Shown: positions 24,486 through 34,138, counted from the stretch's first letter. The stretch: DNA of 64,000 bases from JAXMCI01 sp046349435 (GCA_046349435.1 JAXMCI010000002.1:1-64000), one strand, 5' to 3'. Program-made: numbers and translations. Notes: generated by a model not told the origin, from the letters alone.

Positions 24486-25250
24486 TCAGTCCTCCAGGGC
24501 GATCAGCGACAGGCCGCGGCCATAGACGCCGTGGCCGTCCAGGGTCGAGCGGCGATAGCTGAAGAAGCGGTCGGACTCGGCGAGGCTGTCGCGGCCGAGC
24601 CAGCCGCTGGCGATGCCGAGCCGGGCCAGCCGGGCGGCGACGTAGCCGGGCAGGTCGAAGATGAGGTGGCCGGCGCGCTCCGCCGGGCGGAAGAAGCGGG
24701 CGTTCTCCGCGCTCTCCGCCAGGAACGGCGCCGGGAACTCCGGCCCGACCTCGTAGGAGGCCGGGCCGATGCAGGGACCGATGGCGGCGCCGATCCGCTC
24801 CGGCCGGGCGCCGAGCGCCGCCATCGCCGCGACCGTCGCCTCGAGCACGCCGCCGAGCGCGCCGCGCCAGCCGGCATGGGCGGCGCCGACCACCCGCGCC
24901 GCCGGGTCGGCGAGCAGCACGGGGGCGCAGTCGGCGGTGAGCACGCCGAGCCCGATCCCCGGCCGGGCGGTGACCAGCGCGTCGACCGCCGGGGCGGCGT
25001 CGCGCGGCCAGGGGGTCTCGACGGTGGCGACGCGGGCGCTGTGCGTCTGGTGGCCGGTGACCACCCGGGCGGCGGTCAGATCAAGCCGGCCGGCGGCGCG
25101 GTCGCGGTTGGCGGTCACCTTGTCCGGCGCGTCGCCCGAGCCGTAGCCGCAGTTGAGCGAGGCGTAGAGCCCGTCGCTGACCCCGCCCTCGCGGCCGAAG
25201 AAGCCGTGGCGGATGCCCGCCAGGGCGTCCAGCCGGTCGATGCGCTCCAT
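24486..25250 (-). CDS. pgeF: Purine nucleoside phosphorylase / peptidoglycan editing factor (YfiH family)
   Basis: Protein of 254 aa of the multicopper-oxidase-like laccase-domain family. Active-site segments are present: VTGHQTHSARV, VLTADCAPVLL and GAAHAGWRGALGG, supplying the His-Cys-His zinc site. Characterised members phosphorolyse or deaminate purine nucleosides, and E. coli YfiH edits misincorporated serine in peptidoglycan precursors. The ATG at 25250 has GGAG 8 nt upstream; a GTG at 25259 overlapping the previous stop is an alternative. Confidence 0.92.
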   Translation of the reverse strand: MERIDRLDALAGIRHGFFGREGGVSDGLYASLNCGYGSGDAPDKVTANRDRAAGRLDLTAARVVTGHQTHSARVATVETPWPRDAAPAVDALVTARPGIGLGVLTADCAPVLLADPAARVVGAAHAGWRGALGGVLEATVAAMAALGARPERIGAAIGPCIGPASYEVGPEFPAPFLAESAENARFFRPAERAGHLIFDLPGYVAARLARLGIASGWLGRDSLAESDRFFSYRRSTLDGHGVYGRGLSLIALED

Positions 25251-25255
25251 CCCGT

Positions 25256-26395
25256 TCACTCCGTCCCGAGCCCGCCCGCCGCAAGTTCCGGAGGCGCAAA
25301 TCCGGCGGGTGCCGCGGCGCCGGGCGCCGCGATCGCGAGCGCCTTGAAGAGGGTGCCCATTTCGCCGGGGTCGCACAAGCGGCGCCCGGCGGCCTCGATC
25401 GCCGCGCGCTGCGCCGGGTTGCCGCGGGCCGTCAGCGTCGCGGCGCGCTGCTGCAGCCCGAGGCCGAGCAGCAGCGGCCCCTGGCCGACCGGGCCGAACA
25501 CGGCAGCGCCGGCGGAGCGGGCGGCGGCGGCCAGCGCCGCGAAATCGACATGCGCGGTGAGATCGGTCTCGCCGGGCGCGTCGAGCGGCGAGACCCGCCG
25601 GTGCCGGCGCACCGCCTGCAGCGTGTCGCCGAAGCCGCCGGCGTGGCCGTAATCGACGATCAGCGCCGCGCCGCCGGCGCCGACCACGCGGCGTGCCACC
25701 GCCGCGGCCAGCGCCAGCCCGGCCGGGCAGAGCTCGAGCACCGCGCCCTCGGGCGCCGCCGCGGCGGCCGCCGGCGGCAGCAGGGCGGCGGCCGGCCCGG
25801 CCGGCAGCAGGGCGAAGCAGAGCCGGCCCTCGGCGTCGAGCCCGACGCCGCGCTCCCGCCAGCCGCCGCCGGCGCGCACCAGCTGGTGCACCGGCAGGGC
25901 GTCGAAGAACTCGTTGGCGACCAGCAGCAGCGGCCCGTCGGCCGGGATCTCGGCCAGGCTCTCGTGCCAGGCGGGCGCGGCGCCCTCGGGCAGCAGCCCG
26001 GCCAGCCGCGCCGCCTGCTCGGCGCGCAGGCTGCGGCTGCTCTCGACGAGATGCAGCGACAGGGCGGCGAGGAAGGCCGGGCGGAGCCGGGCGGCGCGCA
26101 GCGCATCGGCCATCAGCGTGCCGCGGCCCGGGCCGAGCTCGGCCAGCCGCACCGCCGCCGGCTCGCCCAGCCGGGTCCACTGGTCGACCAGCCAGAGGCC
26201 GATCAGCTCGCCGAACATCTGGCTGATCTCCGGCGCGGTGACGAAGTCGCCGGCGGCGCCCAGCCGCTCGCCCTGGCGGTAGTAGCCGTGCTCGGGATGG
26301 CCGAGCGCCTCGGCCATGAAGTCGGCGACGGTGAGCGGCCCGGCGAGCGCGATGCGCCGGGCGAGCAGCCGGGCGAGCGGCGTCGCAGCCTCCAT
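25256..26395 (-). CDS. SAM-dependent methyltransferase, MidA/NDUFAF7 family
   Basis: Protein of 379 aa. The cofactor site reads LAELGPGRGTLMADALRA, and FMAEALGHPEHGYY, FVTAPEISQMFGELIGLW and LLVANEFFDALPVHQ are diagnostic for the family. In mitochondria NDUFAF7 dimethylates an arginine of a complex I subunit; bacterial relatives are assumed to modify proteins but are little studied. Placed between lgt and pgeF, an order widely kept in alphaproteobacteria. Confidence 0.92.
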   Translation of the reverse strand: MEAATPLARLLARRIALAGPLTVADFMAEALGHPEHGYYRQGERLGAAGDFVTAPEISQMFGELIGLWLVDQWTRLGEPAAVRLAELGPGRGTLMADALRAARLRPAFLAALSLHLVESSRSLRAEQAARLAGLLPEGAAPAWHESLAEIPADGPLLLVANEFFDALPVHQLVRAGGGWRERGVGLDAEGRLCFALLPAGPAAALLPPAAAAAAPEGAVLELCPAGLALAAAVARRVVGAGGAALIVDYGHAGGFGDTLQAVRRHRRVSPLDAPGETDLTAHVDFAALAAAARSAGAAVFGPVGQGPLLLGLGLQQRAATLTARGNPAQRAAIEAAGRRLCDPGEMGTLFKALAIAAPGAAAPAGFAPPELAAGGLGTE

Positions 26396-26400
26396 GCCGC

Positions 26401-27204
26401 TCAATCCGCCGGCCGGTGCCGCGCCTGGATCATGAAGAGGAGCCCGATCAGCACCATCGGCACCGACAGCCACTGGCCCATCGTGGTGCCGCCGAGGAGG
26501 TAGCTGAGATTGGCGTCGGGCTCGCGGAACAGCTCGCCGATGATGCGGAACGAGCCGTAGCCGACCAGGAAGAGGCCGCTCAGCGCGCCGAGCTTCCGGC
26601 GCGCCAGGCCGAAGCGGGCGAAGACGAAGAGCAGGATGAACAGCACGATGCCCTCGAGGCAGGCCTCGTAGAGCTGGCTGGGGTGGCGCGGCACCCCGTC
26701 CGGGTCGGTCGGGAAGACCATCGCCCAGGGCACGTCGCTGGCGCGGCCGTAGAGCTCGCCGTTGACGAAGTTGGCGAGCCGCCCGAGGAACAGCCCGATC
26801 GGGGTGGCGCAGGCGACGATGTCGGCCAGCATGAAGAAGGGCAGGCGGCGGCTGCGGGCGAAGAGCAGCATGGCGACGATGGTGCCGATCAGCCCGCCAT
26901 GGAAGGACATGCCGCCGTGCCACACCATCGGGATCTGCTCGGGGTGCGCCAGGAACTCGCGCGGCTGGTAGAACAGCACGAAGCCGAGCCGGCCGCCGAG
27001 GATGACGCCGAGCGTCGCCCAGACCAGGAAGTCGTCGATGTCGGTGCCGGTGATCCGGAGCTTCGGGTGGCGCGCCAGGTAGAGGCAGTAGCGCCAGCCC
27101 AGCACCAGCCCGACGATGTAGGCGAGTGCGTACCAGCGGATGACGAACGGGCCGACCTCGACCAGGACCGGGCCGATCGTGGGGAACGGCAGAGTGAGGA
27201 ACAT
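26401..27204 (-). CDS. lgt: Prolipoprotein diacylglyceryl transferase
   Basis: Protein of 267 aa, polytopic inner-membrane enzyme that moves diacylglycerol from phosphatidylglycerol to the lipobox cysteine of prolipoproteins. The Lgt signature is present as GRLANFVNGELYGR, along with WHGGMSFHGGLIG and RHPSQLYEA. First gene of the lgt-midA-pgeF-M24 run, all on the minus strand with gaps of only 4-6 nt. A 7-bp stem (27324-27330/27344-27350) upstream is a weak terminator candidate for the preceding gene. Confidence 0.97.
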   Translation of the reverse strand: MFLTLPFPTIGPVLVEVGPFVIRWYALAYIVGLVLGWRYCLYLARHPKLRITGTDIDDFLVWATLGVILGGRLGFVLFYQPREFLAHPEQIPMVWHGGMSFHGGLIGTIVAMLLFARSRRLPFFMLADIVACATPIGLFLGRLANFVNGELYGRASDVPWAMVFPTDPDGVPRHPSQLYEACLEGIVLFILLFVFARFGLARRKLGALSGLFLVGYGSFRIIGELFREPDANLSYLLGGTTMGQWLSVPMVLIGLLFMIQARHRPAD

Positions 27205-27378
27205 GGGCGGGCGGCCGGCTTGTCCTGGGGCCGTCGGTTATAGGGCGGCCCGCCGGCCGGCGGCAAGCCGGCTGGCGTAGGGGTCCGCGGTAGCGTGACC
27301 GAGCGCGCCAGGTGGGGGCGAGTGCGGGCGAATGGCACCCTCACGCCCGCCCTGAGCCCCGGCGGAAGGCGCGCTGCT

Positions 27379-27821
27379 CTAGATCGCACGGCGTCTCGTC
27401 AGATCCTCGCGACAGGCTTCGCTGAAGGACCGCAACAGATCCAGGTTGTGGCTGTGCATCTCGAGCCGCAGTTCTTCCAAGGTGCGGTTCGGCTCGAGAT
27501 ATGTATCGACAATGGTCTGGATGACCTTGTCGGCCCGCTCGAACACCGTCTCGGACGAGAGAACCCGCATCCGGCTCGCGATCGCATAGAGCCCGATGAC
27601 CCTCGGAACGTCGGGGCTCGTGCTCACCAGGGCTTCCCCGTAGAGCTTCGCGGCCTCCTCTATGAAGGCCGTGTAAAGCTCCCGGCGGTGGCTCTTGTCC
27701 CCAAGGAACTCCTGGCTGCGTGCCTGCGCGCTCTGGGAACCCAAGATGCCGCCAAGGAGGTGAGGCCGCCGATGATCGAGCCCGAGAGCGCGGCAATCGC
27801 CGATATATAGGCGGTATCCAC
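27379..27821 (-). pseudogene. Conserved hypothetical protein with one N-terminal TM helix, frameshifted
   Basis: Two overlapping frames form one protein. From a GTG at 27821 the first frame reads VDTAYISAIAALSGSIIGGLTSLAASWV, a membrane helix; the second frame continues SQSAQARSQEFLGDKSHRRELYTAFIEEAAKLYG...RVLSSETVFERADKVIQTIVDTYLEPN to a stop at 27379. The join falls at about 27745-27755 in a GGGTTCCC stretch, where adding one base would restore W-V-S-Q-S. The total of 443 nt is one short of a multiple of three. The family is a recurrent uncharacterised membrane-anchored helical protein. Either a recent null mutation or a sequencing error. Confidence 0.62.
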
Positions 27822-27943
27822 GACCGATCTATAGCCGCAGCTTGGGCCGGCGACAAGGAAAGCCAAGCCGGCGAGACTGCTCGAAATCGGGGCGCTCGGC
27901 TATAGTGTGGAACGTGGCCCGTTCCAATCGGAGGATGACCGGG

Positions 27944-28417
27944 ATGTCCCAGGAATCCGATCACGACGCCAGCAAGTCGGTGCTCGATGTGCCGTCGGCC
28001 GCCGATGTCCGCGGTCGCATGGCCGAGCGCGAGCAAGAGAAGCTGGCGGAGGCGGCGCGCAAGCAGCGTCAGGAGGACGAGCACCAGAAGTCCGTGATGG
28101 AAAGCCTGCGTCGGCCGCTCGCGGCCCCGCCCGAGGAGATCGTGCGGCATCTCACGCCGCTGGTTCGTGCAGCCGCGGAGCGCGGCGCCACCGAGGTGGT
28201 CGTCTACCGATTTCCCAACGCGCTTTGCACAGACCGCGGGCGCGCTATCAACAACGGCGAGCCAGGCTGGGAGCAGACGCTGACCGGGCAGCCGCGCAGT
28301 GCCTTCGAGTTCTGGCGCGACCATCTGCGCGACAAGGGATACAAGCTGAGCGCCGAGATCCTGGAGTTTCCGGACGGCATGCCGGGCGATGTCGGCTTCA
28401 TCCTGAGCTGGAAATAG
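27944..28417 (+). CDS. Conserved hypothetical protein
   Basis: Protein of 157 aa. The ATG at 27944 is chosen because GGAGG lies 9 nt upstream; an ATG at 27935 abuts the same site. The first 60 residues are charged and probably coiled (REQEKLAEAARKQRQEDEH); the rest is a compact domain with ERGATEVVVYRFPNALCTDRGRAINN and FEFWRDHLRDKGYKLSAEI. I do not recognise a named domain. A TATAGT at 27901-27906 could be a -10 box. Soluble, stands between two other short uncharacterised genes. Confidence 0.75.
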   Translation: MSQESDHDASKSVLDVPSAADVRGRMAEREQEKLAEAARKQRQEDEHQKSVMESLRRPLAAPPEEIVRHLTPLVRAAAERGATEVVVYRFPNALCTDRGRAINNGEPGWEQTLTGQPRSAFEFWRDHLRDKGYKLSAEILEFPDGMPGDVGFILSWK

Positions 28418-28560
28418 GGCGGCGGTCTGCCGCGGTGCCGGCCCTCCGTCCGCCCAGCGATTGACATGGCTCAACGCTAGCATCCGTCGGGCGTTTCGTG
28501 CTTTCCACGAGCCTCACGGTTCCAGCATGAGCGCAGGAGCGGTTGTCAGGGGGTGGACCG

Positions 28561-28908
28561 ATGGATTTGCAAATGATCCTCGCAAGCATCGAGCGATATG
28601 AGCGGCTGCTGGAGACCGAAAGCAACGAGGCGAGGCGCTACACCCTGCACACCTTCCTGGCCGAGGCATGCGCCGAGGCGTGCTTCATCATGGCACAGCG
28701 CACCCTCGACAGAGGCGACAGGGATCTTGCCGGCGATGCGGTCCGATGGCGCATGCGGGCCGAGGAGTACACAGCCCTCGCCGGTGCCGTCCAGAACGAC
28801 GGGGCACGCGAGGCGTACCTGCGTCTTGCGCAGAACTACGCGACATTGGCCGACAGCGCGGAAGCGCGAGTCATCGGTAGGCGTGATGCCCGCCAGCAAT
28901 CGAGCTGA
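28561..28908 (+). CDS. Hypothetical helical protein
   Basis: Protein of 115 aa, entirely alpha-helical by inspection (DLQMILASIERYERLLETES, MRAEEYTALAGAVQNDGAREAYLRLAQNYATLADSAE). The C-terminal half resembles short proteins often found in alphaproteobacteria whose function is unknown. GGGGGTGG precedes the ATG. A TTGACA lies at 28461-28466 but without a good -10 at the right distance. The final 17 bp, including the stop, are duplicated directly downstream. Confidence 0.65.
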   Translation: MDLQMILASIERYERLLETESNEARRYTLHTFLAEACAEACFIMAQRTLDRGDRDLAGDAVRWRMRAEEYTALAGAVQNDGAREAYLRLAQNYATLADSAEARVIGRRDARQQSS

Positions 28909-28925
28909 GCCAGCAATCGAGCTGA
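28892..28925. repeat. Tandem 17-bp duplication across a stop codon
   Basis: Two exact adjacent copies of GCCAGCAATCGAGCTGA (28892-28908 and 28909-28925). The first contains the TGA of the 115-aa gene, the second repeats it outside the gene. Confidence 0.92.
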
Positions 28926-28971
28926 ACCGGCCGGGTGGAACAGCCCTGCCGGACGGGAGTTGCGCTCTTCT

Positions 28972-31482
28972 CTAGAGCACCGCGCACGGCTTGGCGTCCC
29001 AGATCTCGGCCGCGTACTCGGCGATCGTGCGGTCGCTGGAGAACCGCCCGGCGGCGGCGACGTTGGCGACGACCGTTCGCGTCCAGGCCTCCGGATCGGC
29101 GTACAGCTCCAGCAGCCTGCGGTCGGCTTCGAGATAAGCGCCGAGGTCGGCGAGATGCATATAATGGTCGCCGTGGGTCAGCAGGGCTTCGCGCAGCGGC
29201 TCGAAGATGCCGGGCTCACGGCGGCTGAAATGGTCCGAGAATGCGAGATCCAGCGCTGCTCGCGTCTCCGGCTCGTGGTCATAGTGCCACCGGGGAGAGT
29301 ACCAGCCGCGGCTGCCCGTGACCTGGTCCGCGGTGAGCCCGAACAGGAAGAAGTTCTCCTCCCCGGCGGCCTCGGCCATCTCGATCGTGGCGCCGTCCCG
29401 CGTGCCGATCGTGAGGGCGCCGTTCATCATGAACTTCATGTTGCTGGTACCGCTCGCCTCGTAGCCGGCGGTCGAGATCTGGTTGGAGACGTCGGTTGCG
29501 GGGATCAGGCGCTCCGCCATGGAGACGCAATATTCGGGAAGGAAGACGACCCTGAGCCGGCCGCGCACGGACGGATCCGCGTCGATCGCAGCCGCCAGGC
29601 TGTGGACGAACTTGATGATCACCTTCGCCAGCTGGTAGGCGGGTGCCGCCTTGCCTGCAAAGAGGAAGGTGCGTGGCGCCATCTCCAGGCTCGGATCCTG
29701 CCGCAGCCGGTTGTACAGGACGACCACCCGCAGCGCGTTGAGGAGCTGGCGCTTGTATTCGTGGATGCGCTTGACCTGGCTGTCGAAGATCGAGCCCGGA
29801 TCGATCGTCACGCCCGCCATTGACCGCAGCCAGCCGGCAAAGCGGGACTTGGCGTCGCGCTTGGCTTTGCGCACGGCGTCGCGAAAGCCCTGGTCGCCGG
29901 CGAGCGGCTTCAGCCTCGCCAGCTCGGCGAGATCGGTGATCCAGCCCTCGCCGATCGCCTCGGTGATCGTCGCCGCAAGCTCCGGGTTCGCCAGCAGGAG
30001 CCAGCGCCGGGGCGTCACGCCGTTCGTCTTGTTGCTGAAGCGCTCGGGGAACATCTCGGCCAGGTCCTTGACCGTCACCGTGCGCAGCAGACCTGAATGG
30101 ATCTTGGCGACCCCGTTGGTGCTGTGCGAGCCGACGATGGCGAGGTTCGCCATGCGGATCTTGCGCGCGGCGCCCTCCTCGACGAGGCTGACGCGCTCGA
30201 TGCGGCCCTCGTCTCCCGGGTAGCGGCGCCGTACCTCTTCGATCAGACGCCGGTTGATCTCGAGGATGATCTCCAGCTGGCGAGGCAGCAGCACCTGGAA
30301 CCACTGCAACGGCCACGTCTCCAGCGCCTCCGGCAGAAGCGTGTGGTTGGTGTAGGCGAGCGTCCTCCGGGTCAGGTCCCACGCCTCGTCCCATCCGAGG
30401 CCCGCCTCGTCCAGCAGGATCCGCATCAGCTCGGGAACGGCCAGGCTGGGGTGGGTGTCGTTGAGCTGGATCGCGACCTTGCCGGGGAGGCTCTCCCAAT
30501 CGGCGTTGCTGCCGCGGAACCGCCGCACGAGATCCGCCAGCGAGCAGGCCACGAGAAAATACTCCTGCACGAAGCGCAATGCCTGGCCCATGCTCGTCGA
30601 GTCATCGGGATAGAGGACCCGGGTCAAGGTCTCGGCGTTGAGCCGCGCGGCCAGCGCGCTGACGAACTGGCCGGCGCTGAAGGCGTGGAAGTCGAAGACG
30701 TCGGGTGCGGCCGCTGCCCAGAGTCGCAGCGTATTGATCGTCTTCCCACCATAGCCGACCACCGGGCGGTCGAAGGGCAGGCCGATGAGCGTGGACGGGC
30801 GGCCGCCGACGACATCCAGGGTGCCGCCGCGCACCTCGAACGAGCATCCGAGCGCGACTTCGACCCGCTCCTGCGGCCGGGCGACCTCCCAGGGATCGGG
30901 CCGCCGCAGCCAGTTGTCCGGCTGCTCCTGCTGCCAGCCGTCGCGGACCGCCTGCCTGAAGATGCCGTACTCGTAGCGGAGCCCGTAGCCCATCGCCGGC
31001 AGCTGCATGGTCGCCATCGACTCGATGAAGCAGGCCGCGAGGCGGCCGAGGCCGCCATTGCCGAGGCCGGCATCGGGCTCCTGCTCGAGCAGCGCGAGCC
31101 AGTCGAGCTGCTTGTCGGCGGCAAGTCGCTGGGCGATCGGATCGAGGCGAAGGTTGGTTATGTTGCTGGCGAGGGAGCGACCGATGAGGAACTCCATGGA
31201 GAGATAGTAGACGCGCTTGGGGTTCTCACGGTCATAGGTCTGCTCGGTGCGCAGCCATCGCTGCGAGAGCACGTCCCGCACCGAGCGGGCGATCGCCTCG
31301 TAGCGCTCGCGTGGGCCCACCCTCGCGAGGTCGACGACGTTGTCGAACAGGAGATGCCGCTCGTACAGCGCCTCGTCCGTGCCGGCGAACCTGACCGGGC
31401 CGCAGCCATATTGCTCAAGCAGCTTTTCGATGCCTGGAATAGCTGGTGCTCTTGGGCCGGGCGCCTCTGTGTCGCTGCTCAT
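28972..31482 (-). CDS. glgP: Glycogen/starch/alpha-glucan phosphorylase
   Basis: Protein of 836 aa, normal for GT35 phosphorylases, which release glucose 1-phosphate from alpha-1,4-glucans. Clear blocks are YYLSMEFLIGR, LGNGGLGRLAACFIESMAT, QLNDTHPSLAVPELMR, VSLVEEGAARKIRMANLAIV with HSTNGVAKIHS, KRIHEYKRQLLN, and the PLP-lysine segment EASGTSNMKFMMNGALTIGT. Cytoplasmic dimer. It lies 66 nt downstream of xfp on the same strand, so glycogen-derived hexose phosphate and phosphoketolase are likely co-expressed. No glgA, glgB or glgC is in the window. Confidence 0.97.
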   Translation of the reverse strand: MSSDTEAPGPRAPAIPGIEKLLEQYGCGPVRFAGTDEALYERHLLFDNVVDLARVGPRERYEAIARSVRDVLSQRWLRTEQTYDRENPKRVYYLSMEFLIGRSLASNITNLRLDPIAQRLAADKQLDWLALLEQEPDAGLGNGGLGRLAACFIESMATMQLPAMGYGLRYEYGIFRQAVRDGWQQEQPDNWLRRPDPWEVARPQERVEVALGCSFEVRGGTLDVVGGRPSTLIGLPFDRPVVGYGGKTINTLRLWAAAAPDVFDFHAFSAGQFVSALAARLNAETLTRVLYPDDSTSMGQALRFVQEYFLVACSLADLVRRFRGSNADWESLPGKVAIQLNDTHPSLAVPELMRILLDEAGLGWDEAWDLTRRTLAYTNHTLLPEALETWPLQWFQVLLPRQLEIILEINRRLIEEVRRRYPGDEGRIERVSLVEEGAARKIRMANLAIVGSHSTNGVAKIHSGLLRTVTVKDLAEMFPERFSNKTNGVTPRRWLLLANPELAATITEAIGEGWITDLAELARLKPLAGDQGFRDAVRKAKRDAKSRFAGWLRSMAGVTIDPGSIFDSQVKRIHEYKRQLLNALRVVVLYNRLRQDPSLEMAPRTFLFAGKAAPAYQLAKVIIKFVHSLAAAIDADPSVRGRLRVVFLPEYCVSMAERLIPATDVSNQISTAGYEASGTSNMKFMMNGALTIGTRDGATIEMAEAAGEENFFLFGLTADQVTGSRGWYSPRWHYDHEPETRAALDLAFSDHFSRREPGIFEPLREALLTHGDHYMHLADLGAYLEADRRLLELYADPEAWTRTVVANVAAAGRFSSDRTIAEYAAEIWDAKPCAVL

Positions 31483-31548
31483 GGCTTCGTGCTTGCTGCA
31501 TTTCAGGTAGGTTGACGAATCGCGGACACTTCCATGAGCCGCTCCCGG

Positions 31549-33957
31549 TCAGACGTTGTCGGCCTCCGTCGACCGGGCTGCGCCGGCGACGGCCGCTTGG
31601 CCCCAGGCCCAGCCTGCGATGTCCGGCATGTCGTCACCATGCTTGGCGATGTACTCCTTGTGCTCGATCAGCTTGTCGCGGATCGCCTGCTTGGCGTATG
31701 CCGCGCGGGGCCCGAGCTTCGGCACGCGATCGATCACGTCGTTCACCAGGTGCAGGCGGTCGAGGTCGTTCATCACGCACATGTCGAAGGGCGTGCTGGT
31801 GGTCCCTTCCTCCTTGTAGCCGCGCACATGGATGTTGGCGTGCCCGGTCCGCCGGTAGGTCAGGCGGTGGATCAGCCAGGGATAGCCGTGAAACGCGAAG
31901 ATGATCGGCTTGTCGGGAGTGAACAGCGCGTCGAAGTCGCTGTCGGGAAGCCCGTGCGGATGCTCGCTCTGCGGCTGCAGCTTCATCAGGTCGACGACGT
32001 TGATGACGCGGACCTTGAGCTCGGGCGCGTAGCGGCGCAGGAGGTCGACGGCGGCCAGCGTCTCCAGCGTCGGCACGTCGCCGCAGCAGACCATGACCAC
32101 GTCGGGCTCGCTGCCCCGGTCGCTGCTGGCCCATTCCCAGATCCCGAGCCCGGCGGTGCAGTGCTTGATCGCCTGTTCCATGGTCAGCCATTGCGGTGCA
32201 GGCTGCTTGCCCGCGACGACGACGTTGACGTAGTTGCGGCTGCGCAGGCAGTGGTCGGTGACCGAGAGCAGGCAGTTGGCGTCGGGCGGCAGGTAGACGC
32301 GAACCACCGCCGCCTTCTTGTTCACCACATGGTCGATGAATCCGGGGTCCTGGTGACTGAGGCCATTGTGGTCCTGGCGCCAGACGTGGCTCGACAGGAG
32401 GTAGTTCAGCGAGGCGATGGGTCGCCGCCAGCCGATGTGGTTGCACACCTTGAGCCACTTGGCGTGCTGGTTGAACATCGAGTCGATGATGTGGATGAAC
32501 GCCTCGTAGCATGAGAAGAAGCCATGCCGGCCGGTCAGCAGATAGCCCTCGAGCCAGCCCTGGCACTGGTGCTCGCTCAGCATCTCCATGACCCGCCCGT
32601 CGGGTGCGAGGTGGTCGTCCCAGGGCAGGGTCTCGGCCATCCAGGTGCGGTTGGTGACCTCGAGCGCGTCCTGCCAGCGGTTGGAGTTGTTCTCGTCCGG
32701 GCTGAACAGGCGGAAGTTCCGCGCTTCCAGGTTCAGCTTCATCACGTCGCGCAGGAACCCGCCCATGACCCGGGTGGACTCGGCCGTCACCGCGCCGGGG
32801 GCGGGCACGCTCACCGCGTAGTCGCGGAAGTCGGGAAGGCGGAGATCCTTCAGGACCGTACCACCGTTGGTGTGCGGGTTGGCGCTCATCCGACGGGTCC
32901 CGCGGGGCGCCAGCGCGGCCAGCTCGGGCCGGAGCCGGCCGGTGTCGTCGAACAGCTCCCCGGGCCGATAGCTCTCCATCCATTGCTCGAGGATGCGCAC
33001 ATGCCCAGGGTTCTCGTGCATCTCGCCCATCGGGACCTGATGGGAGCGCCAGTAGCCCTCGGTCCGCTTGCCGTCGATTTCCTTGGGGCAGGTCCAGCCC
33101 TTGGGCGTGCGGAGCACGATCATCGGCCAGTGGGGCCGTTCTGCGATGCCGCTGCGGCGGGCATCGGCCTTTATCCGCTCGATCTCCGCGAAGACGCTGT
33201 CGAGCGTGGCGGCCATGCGCTCGTGCATCTCGTTCGGCTCGTCGCCTTCTACGAAATGCGGGGTATATCCGTAGCCGCGGAAGAGATGGTCCAGCTCCTC
33301 ATGGCTGATGCGCGCCAGGACGGTCGGATTGGCGATCTTGTAGCCGTTGAGGTGAAGGATCGGCAGGACGACCCCGTCGGTCGCGGGGTTGAGGAACTTG
33401 TTGGAGTGCCAGCTCGTCGCCAGCGGGCCGGTCTCCGCCTCGCCATCCCCGACCACGCAGGCAACGATCAGGTCGGGGTTGTCGAAGGCCGCTCCATAGG
33501 CGTGCGACAACGAGTAGCCGAGCTCGCCGCCCTCATGGATCGAGCCGGGGGTCTCCGGCGCCACGTGGCTGGGGATTCCGCCGGGGAAGGAGAACTGCTT
33601 GAAGAGGCGCTTCATCCCCGCCTCGTCGGCAGAGATGTTCGGATAGACCTCGCTGTAGGTGCCTTCGAGATAGGCGTTCGCGACCAGGCCGGGTCCGCCA
33701 TGGCCCGGGCCGGTGACGTAGATCATGTCCAGGTCGTGCTTCCGGATCAGCCAGTTCAGATGGGCATAGATGAAGTTGAGCCCTGGCGTGGTTCCCCAAT
33801 GACCGAGCAGGCGCGGCTTGACGTGCTCCTTGCTCAAGGGCTGCTTGAGCAGCGGGTTGTCGTAGAGGTAGATCTGGCCGACCGAGAGGTAGTTGGCGGC
33901 CCGCCAGTACGCGTCGATCAGGGTCAGCTCCTGGTCGGACAGCACGTTCGCCATCAT
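31549..33957 (-). CDS. xfp: Phosphoketolase (xylulose-5-P/fructose-6-P)
   Basis: Protein of 802 aa, thiamine-diphosphate enzyme splitting xylulose 5-phosphate or fructose 6-phosphate to acetyl-phosphate plus a shorter sugar phosphate. Signature segments are GHWGTTPGLNFIYAHLNWLI, EGGELGYSLSHAYGAAFDNP and VVGDGEAETGPLATSWHSNK, with later GRVMEMLSEHQCQGWLEGYL and SNRWQDALEVTNRTW. ATG at 33957 or the next codon. First gene of xfp-glgP. Its acetyl-phosphate is the substrate of Pta and AckA encoded 8 kb away. The upstream region holds an FNR-like palindrome. Confidence 0.97.
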   Translation of the reverse strand: MMANVLSDQELTLIDAYWRAANYLSVGQIYLYDNPLLKQPLSKEHVKPRLLGHWGTTPGLNFIYAHLNWLIRKHDLDMIYVTGPGHGGPGLVANAYLEGTYSEVYPNISADEAGMKRLFKQFSFPGGIPSHVAPETPGSIHEGGELGYSLSHAYGAAFDNPDLIVACVVGDGEAETGPLATSWHSNKFLNPATDGVVLPILHLNGYKIANPTVLARISHEELDHLFRGYGYTPHFVEGDEPNEMHERMAATLDSVFAEIERIKADARRSGIAERPHWPMIVLRTPKGWTCPKEIDGKRTEGYWRSHQVPMGEMHENPGHVRILEQWMESYRPGELFDDTGRLRPELAALAPRGTRRMSANPHTNGGTVLKDLRLPDFRDYAVSVPAPGAVTAESTRVMGGFLRDVMKLNLEARNFRLFSPDENNSNRWQDALEVTNRTWMAETLPWDDHLAPDGRVMEMLSEHQCQGWLEGYLLTGRHGFFSCYEAFIHIIDSMFNQHAKWLKVCNHIGWRRPIASLNYLLSSHVWRQDHNGLSHQDPGFIDHVVNKKAAVVRVYLPPDANCLLSVTDHCLRSRNYVNVVVAGKQPAPQWLTMEQAIKHCTAGLGIWEWASSDRGSEPDVVMVCCGDVPTLETLAAVDLLRRYAPELKVRVINVVDLMKLQPQSEHPHGLPDSDFDALFTPDKPIIFAFHGYPWLIHRLTYRRTGHANIHVRGYKEEGTTSTPFDMCVMNDLDRLHLVNDVIDRVPKLGPRAAYAKQAIRDKLIEHKEYIAKHGDDMPDIAGWAWGQAAVAGAARSTEADNV

Positions 33958-34138
33958 CTCGTCTCCTCTTGGTCTTCGTGCCGCCGGCGGCGATCCGCCG
34001 GGCGGAGTGCAGCCGTCGCCAGCTCATCTCCGACACCCTCCAGATCACCACTGCTCAGGCGGATCCGTGTGGGATTCGTCGCTTGCCGCGAGGTCAGGTC
34101 GGCCGGCGGAGGATCAGGTGATCGGGGTCGCGTCAACT

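Noticed and set aside
30097..31515. Plus-strand open frame of 472 codons over glgP
   Set aside because: Antisense to glycogen phosphorylase with no independent features.
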